The notes under the pieces: model-generated
The model's database searches: none
The model's input: the letters and a program-made list of their open reading frames with translations, nothing else
What the model was told of the DNA's origin: nothing
Shown: positions 24,148-32,717 of the stretch, piece by piece
Layout: the number at the start of each line of letters is the position of its first letter
How positions within the stretch are numbered: position 1 is the first letter of the stretch
Position numbers and translations under genes: made by a program
Source: Streptomyces sp. sk2.1
Lineage (GTDB): Bacteria > Actinomycetota > Actinomycetes > Streptomycetales > Streptomycetaceae
DNA length: 36,075 nt
Direction: 5' to 3'
Assembly (NCBI RefSeq): GCF_008120935.1
Contig: NZ_RDBO01000077.1
Location: 1,027,042-1,063,116, forward strand

Positions 24148-25152
24148 ATGACGGCACCACTGCAAGAGCCGACCACGGAAGCGGATCCGGTCGCGGCCGG
24201 CGGTCCCGCGGGCGACTCCGGGGCGAAGAAGGTCGAGGGCCGGTCTCTCAAGCAGATCGCCTGGAACCGCCTGAAGCAGGACAAGGTCGCGCTGGCGGGC
24301 GGCGTCACCGTGCTCCTCCTGGTCCTCGTGGCGATCTTCGCGCCGCTGATCGTGAGCCTGCTCGGACACCCGCCGAACGAGTTCCACCAGGAGAAGCTCG
24401 ACCCGCTGACCAACCTGCCGATGGGCAGCCTCGGCGGGGTGAGCGGCGACTTCCTGTTCGGCGTCGAGCCCAACAAGGGGCGCGACGTCTTCAGCCGGAT
24501 CGTCTACGGTGCCCGGATCTCGCTGCTCGTGGCGTTCCTGGCGGCCCTGGTCGCCGTCGCCCTCGGCACGCTCTTCGGGATCATCGCCGGTTACTTCGGC
24601 GGCTGGGTGGACGCGGCGATCAGCCGGGTCATGGACGTGCTGCTGTCCTTCCCGCAGCTCCTCTTCATCATCTCCCTGGTCTCGGTCCTCCCCGACGACC
24701 TGCTCGGACTGACCGGCAGCGGCGTGCGCATCGCCGTCCTCGTCGCCGTCATCGGCTTCTTCGGCTGGCCGTACGTGGGACGCATCGTCCGGGGGCAGAC
24801 GCTCTCGCTGCGCGAACGCGAGTACGTGGAAGCGGCGCGCAGCCTCGGCGGCGGGCGGGTGCACATCCTCTTCCGCGAACTGCTGCCGAACCTGGTGGCG
24901 CCGATCACCGTCTACGCGACGCTCATGATCCCCACCAACATCCTCACCGAAGCGGCGCTCAGCTTCCTCGGCGCCGGTGTCCGGCCGCCCACCGCCTCCT
25001 GGGGCGGAATGCTGCGGGACGCCCTGGAGACGTACGAGCACGACCCGATGTTCATGGTCTTCCCCGGTGTGACGATCTTCATCACCGTACTGGCCTTCAA
25101 CCTCTTCGGGGACGGGCTGCGCGACGCCCTGGACCCCAAGGGGACCCGATAA
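24148..25152 (+). CDS. Oligopeptide ABC transporter permease (DppC/OppC type)
   Basis: 334 residues. A long cytosolic N-terminus (about 45 residues) leads into the first membrane helix (ALAGGVTVLLLVLVAIFAPL), an outer loop, then five more helices. The BPD_transp_1 domain has the coupling (EAA) motif EYVEAARSLGGGRVHILFRELLPN at about 231-254 (shown split: EYVEAARSLGGG). The C-terminus has the DppC-type ALSFLGAGVRPPTASWGGML. It forms the membrane pore with the DppB-type subunit encoded at 27165-28166. The ATG at 24148 has GAGAGGGG 10 nt upstream. As in other Streptomyces operons of this type, this permease precedes the binding-protein gene. Peptide substrate unknown. Confidence 0.95.
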   Translation: MTAPLQEPTTEADPVAAGGPAGDSGAKKVEGRSLKQIAWNRLKQDKVALAGGVTVLLLVLVAIFAPLIVSLLGHPPNEFHQEKLDPLTNLPMGSLGGVSGDFLFGVEPNKGRDVFSRIVYGARISLLVAFLAALVAVALGTLFGIIAGYFGGWVDAAISRVMDVLLSFPQLLFIISLVSVLPDDLLGLTGSGVRIAVLVAVIGFFGWPYVGRIVRGQTLSLREREYVEAARSLGGGRVHILFRELLPNLVAPITVYATLMIPTNILTEAALSFLGAGVRPPTASWGGMLRDALETYEHDPMFMVFPGVTIFITVLAFNLFGDGLRDALDPKGTR

Positions 25153-25247
25153 CCCACGACTTGCCCCTGCCGCATCGTCAGGTGGCTTTTCCCATGGTTC
25201 TCCGGCAAGCAACGGCCTGGGACCGCGATCTCGGAGGTTGCGAGAAA

Positions 25248-27020
25248 ATGTCCACAGTTACCTCGAAACGACGGCTCACCGCTGGTGCGGCCCTCGTGGT
25301 CGCGGCGCTGATGACCACCACGGCGTGCGGCGGCGGCGACGACGGCGAGAGCGGCGGCAAGTCGAAGGGCGCCGGCTTCAACGCGGCGTTCAACAAGGTC
25401 GCCAACCCGTCCACCAAGAAGGGCGGAACGCTCAAGTTCGTCGGCAAGCAGGACCTCGACTCCGCCGACCCCCAGCGTGCCTACTACGGCATGGCCTGGG
25501 ACTTCATGCGCTTCTACACCCGCCAGCTGGTCACCTACGACGCCAAGCCGGGCGCGGCCTCGACCAAGCTGGTCGGCGACCTGGCCACCGGCCCCGGTGA
25601 GATCAGCGACGGCGGCAAGACCTACACGTACAAGCTGCGTGACGGTCTGACCTGGGAGGACGGCTCCAAGCTGACCTCCAAGGACGTCAAGTACGGCATC
25701 GAGCGCATCTGGGCGACGGACACCATCACCGGTGGCCCGCAGTACCTGATGCAGACGCTGGACCCCAAGGGCGAGTACAAGGGCCCGTACAAGGACAAGT
25801 CCCCGGACAAGCTCGGCCTCAAGGCGATCGAGACCCCGGACGACAACACCATCGTCTTCAAGCTGCCCAAGCCCAACGGTGACTTCGAGCAGTTCCTCGC
25901 CATGCCGTCCGGCTCGCCCGTGAAGGCCGAGAAGGACACCGGCGCGAAGTACACCCAGCGCCCGTTCTCCAACGGCCCGTACAAGTTCGAGACGTACAAG
26001 CCGGGCAAGAACATCGTGCTCGTCCGCAACGACAAGTGGCAGAAGTCCTCGGACCCGGTTCGCGCCGCGCTCCCGGACAAGATCACCGTCACGATCTCCG
26101 CCAACCTGGAGGAGAACGACAAGAAGCTGATGGAGGGCGACTACGACGTCGACCTCAACGGCACCGGCATGACCCAGTCCGGCCGCGTCACCGCCGTCCA
26201 GAAGCACCGGGACAGCGTCGACAACATGCAGACGTCCTTCGTCCGCTACGTGGCGCTCGTCCACACGGCCAAGCCGTTCAACGACGTCCACTGCCGCAAG
26301 GCCGTCTTCTACGCCACGGACTTCGCCGGTCTCCAGCAGACCCGCGGTGGCGAGATCGCCGGTGGCGCGATCGCCAACAGCACCCTGCCGGTCTCCATCA
26401 AGGGTCACAGCGACTACGACCCGTACGGCGTCCTCGCCCGCAAGGGCAAGCCGGACCTGGCCAAGGCCAAGGACGAGCTGAAGCAGTGCGGCCAGCCGAA
26501 CGGCTTCACCACCAAGCTCACCGCCCGCAACAACAACCCGGGCGAGGTCGACACCGCCGAGGCGCTCCAGGAGCAGCTCGGCAAGGTCGGCATCAAGGTC
26601 GAGGTCGACCCGATCGACGGCGCCGAGGCGTCCAGCATCACCGGCTCGCCGTCCGTCGTGAAGAAGCGCGGCTACGGCATGACGATGAGCGGCTGGGGCC
26701 CGGACTTCCCGTCCGGCCAGGGCTTCGGCCAGCCGCTGTGGGACAGCCGCTTCCTCGCGGACACCGGCAACTACAACGAGTCGCAGCTGAACGACCCGAA
26801 GATCGACGGGCTGTTCGACAAGGCGATCGCGGAGACCGACCCGGTCAAGGCCGGTGAGATCTACAAGGAGCTCGACAAGCGGATCCTCGACCAGGCCGAC
26901 TGGATGCCCTTCATCTACGAGAAGAACATCACCTGGCGCGGCAGCCGTCTGACGAACGCCTACATGTCCGACGCCTACAACGGCCGCTACGACTACGTCT
27001 CGCTCGGCGTCGTCAAGTAA
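25248..27020 (+). CDS. Oligopeptide-binding lipoprotein (family 5 solute-binding protein)
   Basis: 590 residues. It is the extracellular receptor of the transporter, anchored by a lipid. The signal peptide (1-26) has Lys/Arg at 7-9, a hydrophobic core, and a lipobox ending TTTAC with the lipidated Cys27, followed by a Gly/Asp/Ser linker. The mature protein has the SBP family 5 pattern: TLKFVGKQDLDSADPQRAY, YKLRDGLTWEDGSKLTSKDV (about 120-150) and the late WGPDFPSG. The ATG at 25248 has GGAGG 11 nt upstream. Codon use is more lysine (AAG)-rich and regular than neighbours, suggesting high expression. A strong stem-loop follows before the second permease. Confidence 0.96.
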   Translation: MSTVTSKRRLTAGAALVVAALMTTTACGGGDDGESGGKSKGAGFNAAFNKVANPSTKKGGTLKFVGKQDLDSADPQRAYYGMAWDFMRFYTRQLVTYDAKPGAASTKLVGDLATGPGEISDGGKTYTYKLRDGLTWEDGSKLTSKDVKYGIERIWATDTITGGPQYLMQTLDPKGEYKGPYKDKSPDKLGLKAIETPDDNTIVFKLPKPNGDFEQFLAMPSGSPVKAEKDTGAKYTQRPFSNGPYKFETYKPGKNIVLVRNDKWQKSSDPVRAALPDKITVTISANLEENDKKLMEGDYDVDLNGTGMTQSGRVTAVQKHRDSVDNMQTSFVRYVALVHTAKPFNDVHCRKAVFYATDFAGLQQTRGGEIAGGAIANSTLPVSIKGHSDYDPYGVLARKGKPDLAKAKDELKQCGQPNGFTTKLTARNNNPGEVDTAEALQEQLGKVGIKVEVDPIDGAEASSITGSPSVVKKRGYGMTMSGWGPDFPSGQGFGQPLWDSRFLADTGNYNESQLNDPKIDGLFDKAIAETDPVKAGEIYKELDKRILDQADWMPFIYEKNITWRGSRLTNAYMSDAYNGRYDYVSLGVVK

Positions 27021-27110
27021 TCGCTGTAGCCAACAGCATTTGCAGTCAACCCGGTTGACTGTTCCACTGCCGCCGAAACCCGCCAGTCCGAAGGGCAGGT
27101 GATGGCCGGG

Positions 27111-27151
27111 GCGGTGGCCGGGAGCCCCCACAAGGGGTTCCCGGCCACCGC
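27111..27151 (+). terminator. Stem-loop between lipoprotein and permease genes
   Basis: An 18-bp stem, almost perfect: GCGGTGGCCGGGA (27111-27123) pairs with TCCCGGCCACCGC (27139-27151), and GCCCC/GGGGT extends it inward to a 5-nt loop CACAA. It lies about 90 nt after the lipoprotein stop. It is likely to be an attenuator or mRNA-stabilising hairpin that makes the binding protein more abundant than the downstream subunits. Confidence 0.8.
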
Positions 27152-27164
27152 CGGGCCGCACACA

Positions 27165-28162
<998 letters not shown>

Positions 28163-28166
<4 letters not shown>

Positions 28167-29263
28167 CCGAACTGCACAAGAGCGGTGCCGCGCTGGGCGA
28201 ACCCACCCGGACCGGATCGCCCGCTCCCTCCGCCTTCCTCGAAGTACGCGACCTCAGGGTGCACTTCCCGACCGACGACGGACTGGTCAAGTCCGTCGAC
28301 GGGCTCAGCTTCCAGCTGGAGAAGGGCAAGACCCTCGGCATCGTCGGCGAGTCCGGCTCCGGGAAGTCCGTCACCTCGCTGGGCATCATGGGCCTGCACA
28401 CCGCGGGCCAGTACGGCAAGCGCAAGGCGCAGGTCTCCGGCGAGATCTGGCTGGACGGCAAGGAACTGCTGACGGCCGACCCCGACGAGGTGCGCAAGCT
28501 GCGCGGCCGCGACATGGCCATGATCTTCCAGGACCCGCTGTCCGCGCTGCACCCGTACTACACGATCGGCAAGCAGATCGTGGAGGCGTACCGGGTCCAC
28601 CACTCCGTGGACAAGAAGACCGCCCGCAAGCGGGCGGTGGAGATGCTCGACCGGGTCGGCATCCCGCAGCCCGACAAGCGCGTCGACAGCTACCCGCACG
28701 AGTTCTCCGGCGGTATGCGCCAGCGCGCGATGATCGCCATGTCGCTGGTCAACAACCCCGAGCTGCTGATCGCCGACGAGCCGACGACCGCACTGGACGT
28801 GACCGTCCAGGCGCAGATCCTCGACCTGATCCGGGACCTGCAGAAGGAGTTCGGCTCCGCCGTCATCATCATCACCCACGACCTGGGCGTCGTGGCCGAG
28901 CTCGCCGACGACATCCTCGTGATGTACGGCGGGCGCTGCGTCGAGCGCGGACCGGCCGAGAAGGTGTTCTACGAGCCCCGGCACCCCTACACCTGGGGCC
29001 TGCTGGGCTCGATGCCGCGCCTCGACCGCGACCAGACCGACCGGCTCATCCCGGTCAAGGGTTCCCCGCCGTCGCTCATCAACATCCCGTCGGGCTGCGC
29101 CTTCAACCCGCGCTGCCCGTACGCGGACGTGCCCAAGGACGACGTCACCCGCACCGTACGGCCCGAGCTGCAGGAGGTCGGCAGCCGGCACTGGGCGGCC
29201 TGCCACATGTCGCAGGAGCAGCGGGAGCGTATCTGGACCGAAGAGATTGCGCCCAAGCTGTGA
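28163..29263 (+). CDS. Oligopeptide ABC transporter ATP-binding protein (DppD/OppD type)
   Basis: 366 residues. One of two ATPases that drive import. Walker A is GESGSGKS (62-69); the signature is FSGGMRQR; Walker B is LLIADEPTTALDVT; the switch His is in IITHDLGVV. The C-terminal oligopeptide/dipeptide extension has the CxFxxRC pattern (GCAFNPRCPYA), whose cysteines may hold an iron-sulfur cluster in this family. A 25-residue N-terminal leader is low-complexity. The ATG overlaps the permease stop by 4 bp, and its own stop overlaps the next GTG by 4 bp, so the three are translationally coupled. Confidence 0.96.
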
Positions 29264-30558
29264 GCGAGGAAAAGGCCGTGACGAGCGAGGACAAGGGCGT
29301 GGACGTTCCGGCGCAGAGGTCTGCCGGCGACGGGACGCCGGCCGGGGACGCCGCCTCCCGCGAGGTGCTGCTCAAGGTGACCGGGCTGCAGAAGCACTTC
29401 CCCCTCAAGAAGGGGATGCTGCAGCGCACCACCGGTGCCGTGAAGGCCGTCGACGGGATCGACTTCGAGGTGCACTCGGGCGAGACCCTGGGCGTCGTCG
29501 GTGAGTCCGGCTGCGGGAAGTCGACGATGGGCCGACTGATCACCCGGCTGCTCGAACCCACCGCGGGGAAGATCGAGTTCGAGGGGAGGGACATCACGCA
29601 CCTCGGCGTCAGCGGCATGCGCCCGATGCGCCGGGACATGCAGATGATCTTCCAGGACCCGTACTCCTCGCTGAACCCCCGGCACACGATCGGCACGATC
29701 GTGGGCGCCCCCTTCAAGCTCCAGGGCGTCACGCCCGAGGGCGGCGTCAAGAAGGAGGTGCAGCGGCTGCTGGAGGTGGTGGGCCTCAACCCCGAGCACT
29801 ACAACCGCTACCCGCACGAGTTCTCCGGCGGCCAGCGCCAGCGCATCGGGATCGCCCGCGCGCTCGCGCTCAAGCCGAAGCTGGTCGTGGCGGACGAGCC
29901 GGTGTCGGCGCTGGACGTGTCGATCCAGGCGCAGGTGGTGAACCTGCTCGACGACCTCCAGCGCGAGCTGGGCCTCACATACGTGATCATCGCCCATGAC
30001 CTGTCGGTCGTCCGGCACGTCTCGGACCGGATCGCGGTGATGTACCTCGGCAAGGTCGTGGAGCTGGCCGACCGCGAGTCGCTCTACAGGGCGCCGATGC
30101 ACCCGTACACCAAGGCGCTGCTCTCGGCGGTCCCGATCCCGGACCCCAAGCGGCGGTCGGCCAAGAGCGAGCGCATCCTGCTCAAGGGCGACGTGCCGTC
30201 GCCGATCGCACCGCCCAGCGGCTGCCGGTTCCACACCCGGTGCTGGAAGGCCACGGAGGTCTGCAAGACGCAGGAGCCGCCGCTGGCCGCGCTGAAGACC
30301 GGGCACCAGGTGGCCTGCCACCACCCGGAGGACGCGCCCGACCAGGTGCCCGGCGAGGAGATCACGGCCCAGGCGCGCGAGGCGATCGAGATCGTCGAGG
30401 TGCGCAAGTCGGAGCCCGCGGCGGAGGAGCCCGAGGCCGCGGCGCAGGAGTCCGAGGCCGCGTCCGAGGCCGAGGCGCAGGAGCCGGAGGCCGCCGAACC
30501 CGCGGCGGACGGCGGTGCCGGTTCGTCCGGTACGCCGGAGGACAACCCCAAGGAGTAG
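29260..30558 (+). CDS. Oligopeptide ABC transporter ATP-binding protein (DppF/OppF type)
   Basis: 432 residues. Partner ATPase of the preceding gene. Walker A is GESGCGKS (81-88), signature FSGGQRQR, Walker B LVVADEPVSALDVSIQAQ, switch AHDLSVVRHV. The CxFHxRC pattern GCRFHTRCW ends the peptide-transport domain. About 70 extra residues at the C-terminus are Glu/Ala/Pro-rich (repeats like AAEEPEAAAQESEAA), longer than in most homologues and probably disordered. The GTG start overlaps the upstream TGA as GTGA. Last gene of the five-gene operon. Confidence 0.96.
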   Translation: MSEEKAVTSEDKGVDVPAQRSAGDGTPAGDAASREVLLKVTGLQKHFPLKKGMLQRTTGAVKAVDGIDFEVHSGETLGVVGESGCGKSTMGRLITRLLEPTAGKIEFEGRDITHLGVSGMRPMRRDMQMIFQDPYSSLNPRHTIGTIVGAPFKLQGVTPEGGVKKEVQRLLEVVGLNPEHYNRYPHEFSGGQRQRIGIARALALKPKLVVADEPVSALDVSIQAQVVNLLDDLQRELGLTYVIIAHDLSVVRHVSDRIAVMYLGKVVELADRESLYRAPMHPYTKALLSAVPIPDPKRRSAKSERILLKGDVPSPIAPPSGCRFHTRCWKATEVCKTQEPPLAALKTGHQVACHHPEDAPDQVPGEEITAQAREAIEIVEVRKSEPAAEEPEAAAQESEAASEAEAQEPEAAEPAADGGAGSSGTPEDNPKE

Positions 30559-30581
30559 CACCGGCACAATTGCCCGGTGCT
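30557..30581 (+). promoter_or_regulatory. Hairpin covering the start codon of the TRIC-like gene
   Basis: AGCACCGG (30557-30564) and CCGGTGCT (30574-30581) are perfectly complementary, with a 9-nt loop. The left arm begins at the OppF stop codon; the right arm contains the GTG start at 30577. An AAGGAG lies at 30550-30555. It could hide the start codon or serve as a weak terminator. Confidence 0.6.
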
Positions 30582-31248
30582 CAACGAACTGTTCACGCCC
30601 TCCGTCCAGCATGCGCTCGACATCGTCGGAATCTTCGTCTTCGCGATCTCCGGCGCTCTGCTCGCCGTACGCAAGAACTTCGATGTCTTCGGCATCGCGG
30701 TGCTCGCCGAGGTGACCGCGCTGGGCGGGGGGCTGTTCCGTGACATCGTCATCGGGGCGCTCCCGCCCGCGGCGTTCACGGATCTCGGCTACTTCATCAC
30801 CCCGCTCCTCGCCGCCGTCCTGGTGTTCTTCCTGCATCCGCACGTCGAACGGATCCAGGTGGGCGTCAACGTCTTCGACGCGGCGGGCCTCGGACTGTTC
30901 TGCGTCACGGGCACGGTCAAGGCGTACGACTACGGGCTCGGCCTCACCGCGTCGGCGACCCTCGGGCTGGCCACCGCGGTCGGCGGCGGCGTGCTGCGCG
31001 ACGTGCTGGCCAACGAGGTGCCCTCGCTGCTGCGCTGGGACCGCGACCTGTACGCGGTGCCCGCGATGGTCGGCGCCATGATGATCGTCCTGTGCATCCG
31101 CTTCGGCGCGCTCAACGCGTTCACCAGCGGCACCGCGGTGATCGTCGCCTTCGTGCTGCGGCTGCTGGCGATGCGCTACCACTGGCGGGCCCCGCGCGCC
31201 TACAACCGGAAGTCCGCGAGGGCCGAGGAGGGCTCCGCGACCACCTGA
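30577..31248 (+). CDS. TRIC-like (UPF0126) membrane protein
   Basis: 223 residues with seven membrane helices in two repeated halves of three plus one. The repeated GGGxxRD signature is present twice: LGGGLFRDIVIG and VGGGVLRDVLANEVP, the mark of the UPF0126/TRIC-channel family. Archaeal and bacterial members form monovalent cation channels; some are linked to glycine or other small-solute flux. The GTG at 30577 is the only start that keeps the first helix. It follows OppF by 18 bp, so some expression by read-through is likely, though the overlapping hairpin may limit it. Short basic C-terminal tail. Confidence 0.92.
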   Translation: MLNELFTPSVQHALDIVGIFVFAISGALLAVRKNFDVFGIAVLAEVTALGGGLFRDIVIGALPPAAFTDLGYFITPLLAAVLVFFLHPHVERIQVGVNVFDAAGLGLFCVTGTVKAYDYGLGLTASATLGLATAVGGGVLRDVLANEVPSLLRWDRDLYAVPAMVGAMMIVLCIRFGALNAFTSGTAVIVAFVLRLLAMRYHWRAPRAYNRKSARAEEGSATT

Positions 31249-31289
31249 CGCGGTCCGTGCCGGGCCCGGCCCGTGCCGGGTTCCACGCA

Positions 31290-31308
31290 GGCCCGTCATT
31301 TTCGGGCC
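31290..31308 (+). terminator. Small stem-loop after the TRIC-like gene
   Basis: GGCCCG (31290-31295) pairs with CGGGCC (31303-31308) around a TCATTTT loop. It lies 42 nt past the TRIC-like stop and just before the next promoter; a further GC palindrome precedes it. Weak terminator candidate. Confidence 0.4.
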
Positions 31309-31315
31309 ACAAAAA

Positions 31316-31346
31316 AGCTACCGCTCAGTAATACAATCGGTGTACG
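31316..31346 (+). promoter_or_regulatory. Promoter with palindromic operator-like sites, thioesterase gene
   Basis: TACAAT (31332-31337) is a good -10 box; no clear -35. Just upstream is TACCG-CT-CAGTA (31319-31330), a near-palindrome overlapping the spacer, and TACA-ATCGG-TGTA (31332-31344) overlaps the -10. Both are typical TetR-type operator positions. The start of transcription would be near 31344, leaving a leader of about 12 nt or fewer. Confidence 0.4.
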
Positions 31347-31355
31347 GTGCGTCGC

Positions 31356-32222
31356 ATGGCACAGGCAGCAGAGCAGGCGGCACCGACCGCGCAGGCGACC
31401 ATCGGGGACAGCGAGTTCGATCGCGACACCGCCGTCACCCTCCGGGAAGAGGGCGTCTACGACGCCGAACTCTCCGCGGGCTGGACGATCATCCACGCCG
31501 TCAACGGCGGCTATCTGCTCGCCATGCTGGGCCGCGCGCTCGGCGAGGCCCTGCCGCACCCGGACCCCTTCTCCGTCTCCGCGCACTACCTCACCGCGTC
31601 CGTCCCCGGCCCCGCGGTGATCCGGACCCAGACCGTCCGCACCGGCCGCACCCTCTCCACCGGCCAGGCGTCCCTCTTCCAGTACGCGGAGGACGGTTCC
31701 GAGATCGAGCGCATCCGGGTCATCGCCACCTACGGCGACCTGGGCGCCCTGACCGACGAGGTCCGCACGTCGGCGAAGCCGCCGGCCATCCCGCCGCTGG
31801 AGCACTGCCTCGGTGCGAACGACGGCCCGGCCCCGATCCCCGGCAGCTCCGCCATCACCGGCCGGATCGACATCAAGCTGGACCCGGCGACGGTCGGCTG
31901 GGCCGTGGGCGCACCCTCGGGCAAGGGCGAGATGCGCGGCTGGTTCGGCCTCGCGGACGGCCGCGACGCCGACCCGCTCTCGCTGCTCCTCACCGTGGAC
32001 GCGCTGCCGCCCACCGCCTTCGAGCTGGGCATCAAGGGCTGGACGCCCACCATCGAGCTGACCACCCACATCCGCTGCCGCCCCGCCCCGGGCCCGCTCC
32101 GGGTCTCCATCACCACCCGCAACCTCGCGGGCGGCTTCCTGGAGGAGGACGCGGACGTCTGGGACAGCGCGGACCGGCTGGTGGCCCAGTCCCGCCAGCT
32201 GGCCAGGGTGTCGCGTTCCTGA
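31356..32222 (+). CDS. Thioesterase-family protein (double hot-dog fold)
   Basis: 288 residues. It resembles the TesB-like/'thioesterase family' proteins that hydrolyse acyl-CoA: WTIIHAVNGGYLLAMLGRAL (about 43-62) is the N-terminal hot-dog helix, PFSVSAHYLTASVPGPAVI the strand that follows, and the second half has ELTTHIRCRPAPGPLRVSI. The natural substrate is unknown. ATG 31356 is chosen; GTG 31347 is also in frame, and the short leader suggests that either can be used. A TetR-type operator-like sequence in its promoter fits control by an acyl-CoA-responsive repressor, but no regulator is nearby. Confidence 0.85.
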   Translation: MAQAAEQAAPTAQATIGDSEFDRDTAVTLREEGVYDAELSAGWTIIHAVNGGYLLAMLGRALGEALPHPDPFSVSAHYLTASVPGPAVIRTQTVRTGRTLSTGQASLFQYAEDGSEIERIRVIATYGDLGALTDEVRTSAKPPAIPPLEHCLGANDGPAPIPGSSAITGRIDIKLDPATVGWAVGAPSGKGEMRGWFGLADGRDADPLSLLLTVDALPPTAFELGIKGWTPTIELTTHIRCRPAPGPLRVSITTRNLAGGFLEEDADVWDSADRLVAQSRQLARVSRS

Positions 32223-32694
32223 AGTGCCACCGATCCCCGCAGGGGCGCCCCGGCGCCCGCGCCGAAGGAGGTGGGGGCCAGGGTGGCGATGAGGACTCCT
32301 GCCGCCAGTACGGCGGCAGAGCGATACCGTCTGTGCATCGGAACCTTTCCAAGAGGCAAGGAAATGGACACGCGGTGCGGCTCAAGACTGGGGCCCCCGT
32401 TGATCGCCGCACCAGACCTCTTCGGTGCCGCGCTTGCGACATGTCGCCAAAACGACACGGCACGCTCCACCGCGCGTACCGGCGAGGTCACCGGGGCCGA
32501 GCGGCCCCTCCTCGTCACCGGCGACGGCCCCTCCGCCCGGGAGTTCGCCGGCGGGCCGGGCACGGAGCCCGGGACTTCGCCGACCGATCGGGCACGGAGC
32601 CCGGCGCCCTCCCCGACCGGACGGGCCCGGGAACGGGGGGCGAGGAGGGCCGCACCCGACCGTGCGCGGGTGCGCCCGCCGTACGCCCCGCCCT
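32223..32694. other. Gene-poor region with a signal-peptide remnant
   Basis: 472 bp with no complete gene. On the minus strand ATG 32339 (GAAAGG 6 nt upstream) starts a textbook signal peptide (MHRRYRSAAVLAAGVLIATL, then APTSFGAGAGAP). Sequence with coding character ends near 32240, and the frame runs on antisense into the thioesterase gene. I read it as the 5' fragment of a small secreted protein. The remaining 32340-32694 is G+C-rich, with no gene that I can support. Confidence 0.45.
32240..32339 (-). pseudogene. 5' fragment of a small secreted protein
   Basis: About 33 codons: basic n-region (HRRYR), Ala/Val/Leu-rich core and an APTSFGA cleavage region. A ribosome-site-like GAAAGG precedes the ATG. 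The frame has no stop at the end of the signal peptide; it continues into antisense of the thioesterase 3' end. I recall that small secreted proteins occupy this place in S. coelicolor. Truncation is more likely than a 200-residue overlapping gene. Confidence 0.35.
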
Positions 32695-32714
32695 GGGCTC
32701 GTAGAATCGAGCCC
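32695..32714 (+). promoter_or_regulatory. Palindromic promoter of the cysteine desulfurase gene
   Basis: A perfect inverted repeat GGGCTCG (32695-32701)/CGAGCCC (32708-32714) encloses TAGAAT (32702-32707), a strong -10 box. Transcription would start about 32714, four bases before the ATG, so the mRNA is probably leaderless or nearly so. A repressor bound to the palindrome would block the -10 directly. Confidence 0.55.
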
Positions 32715-32717
32715 ACC

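Noticed and set aside
31730..32339. A 200-residue minus-strand protein starting with the signal peptide at 32339
   Set aside because: After about 33 codons it is only antisense of the thioesterase gene.
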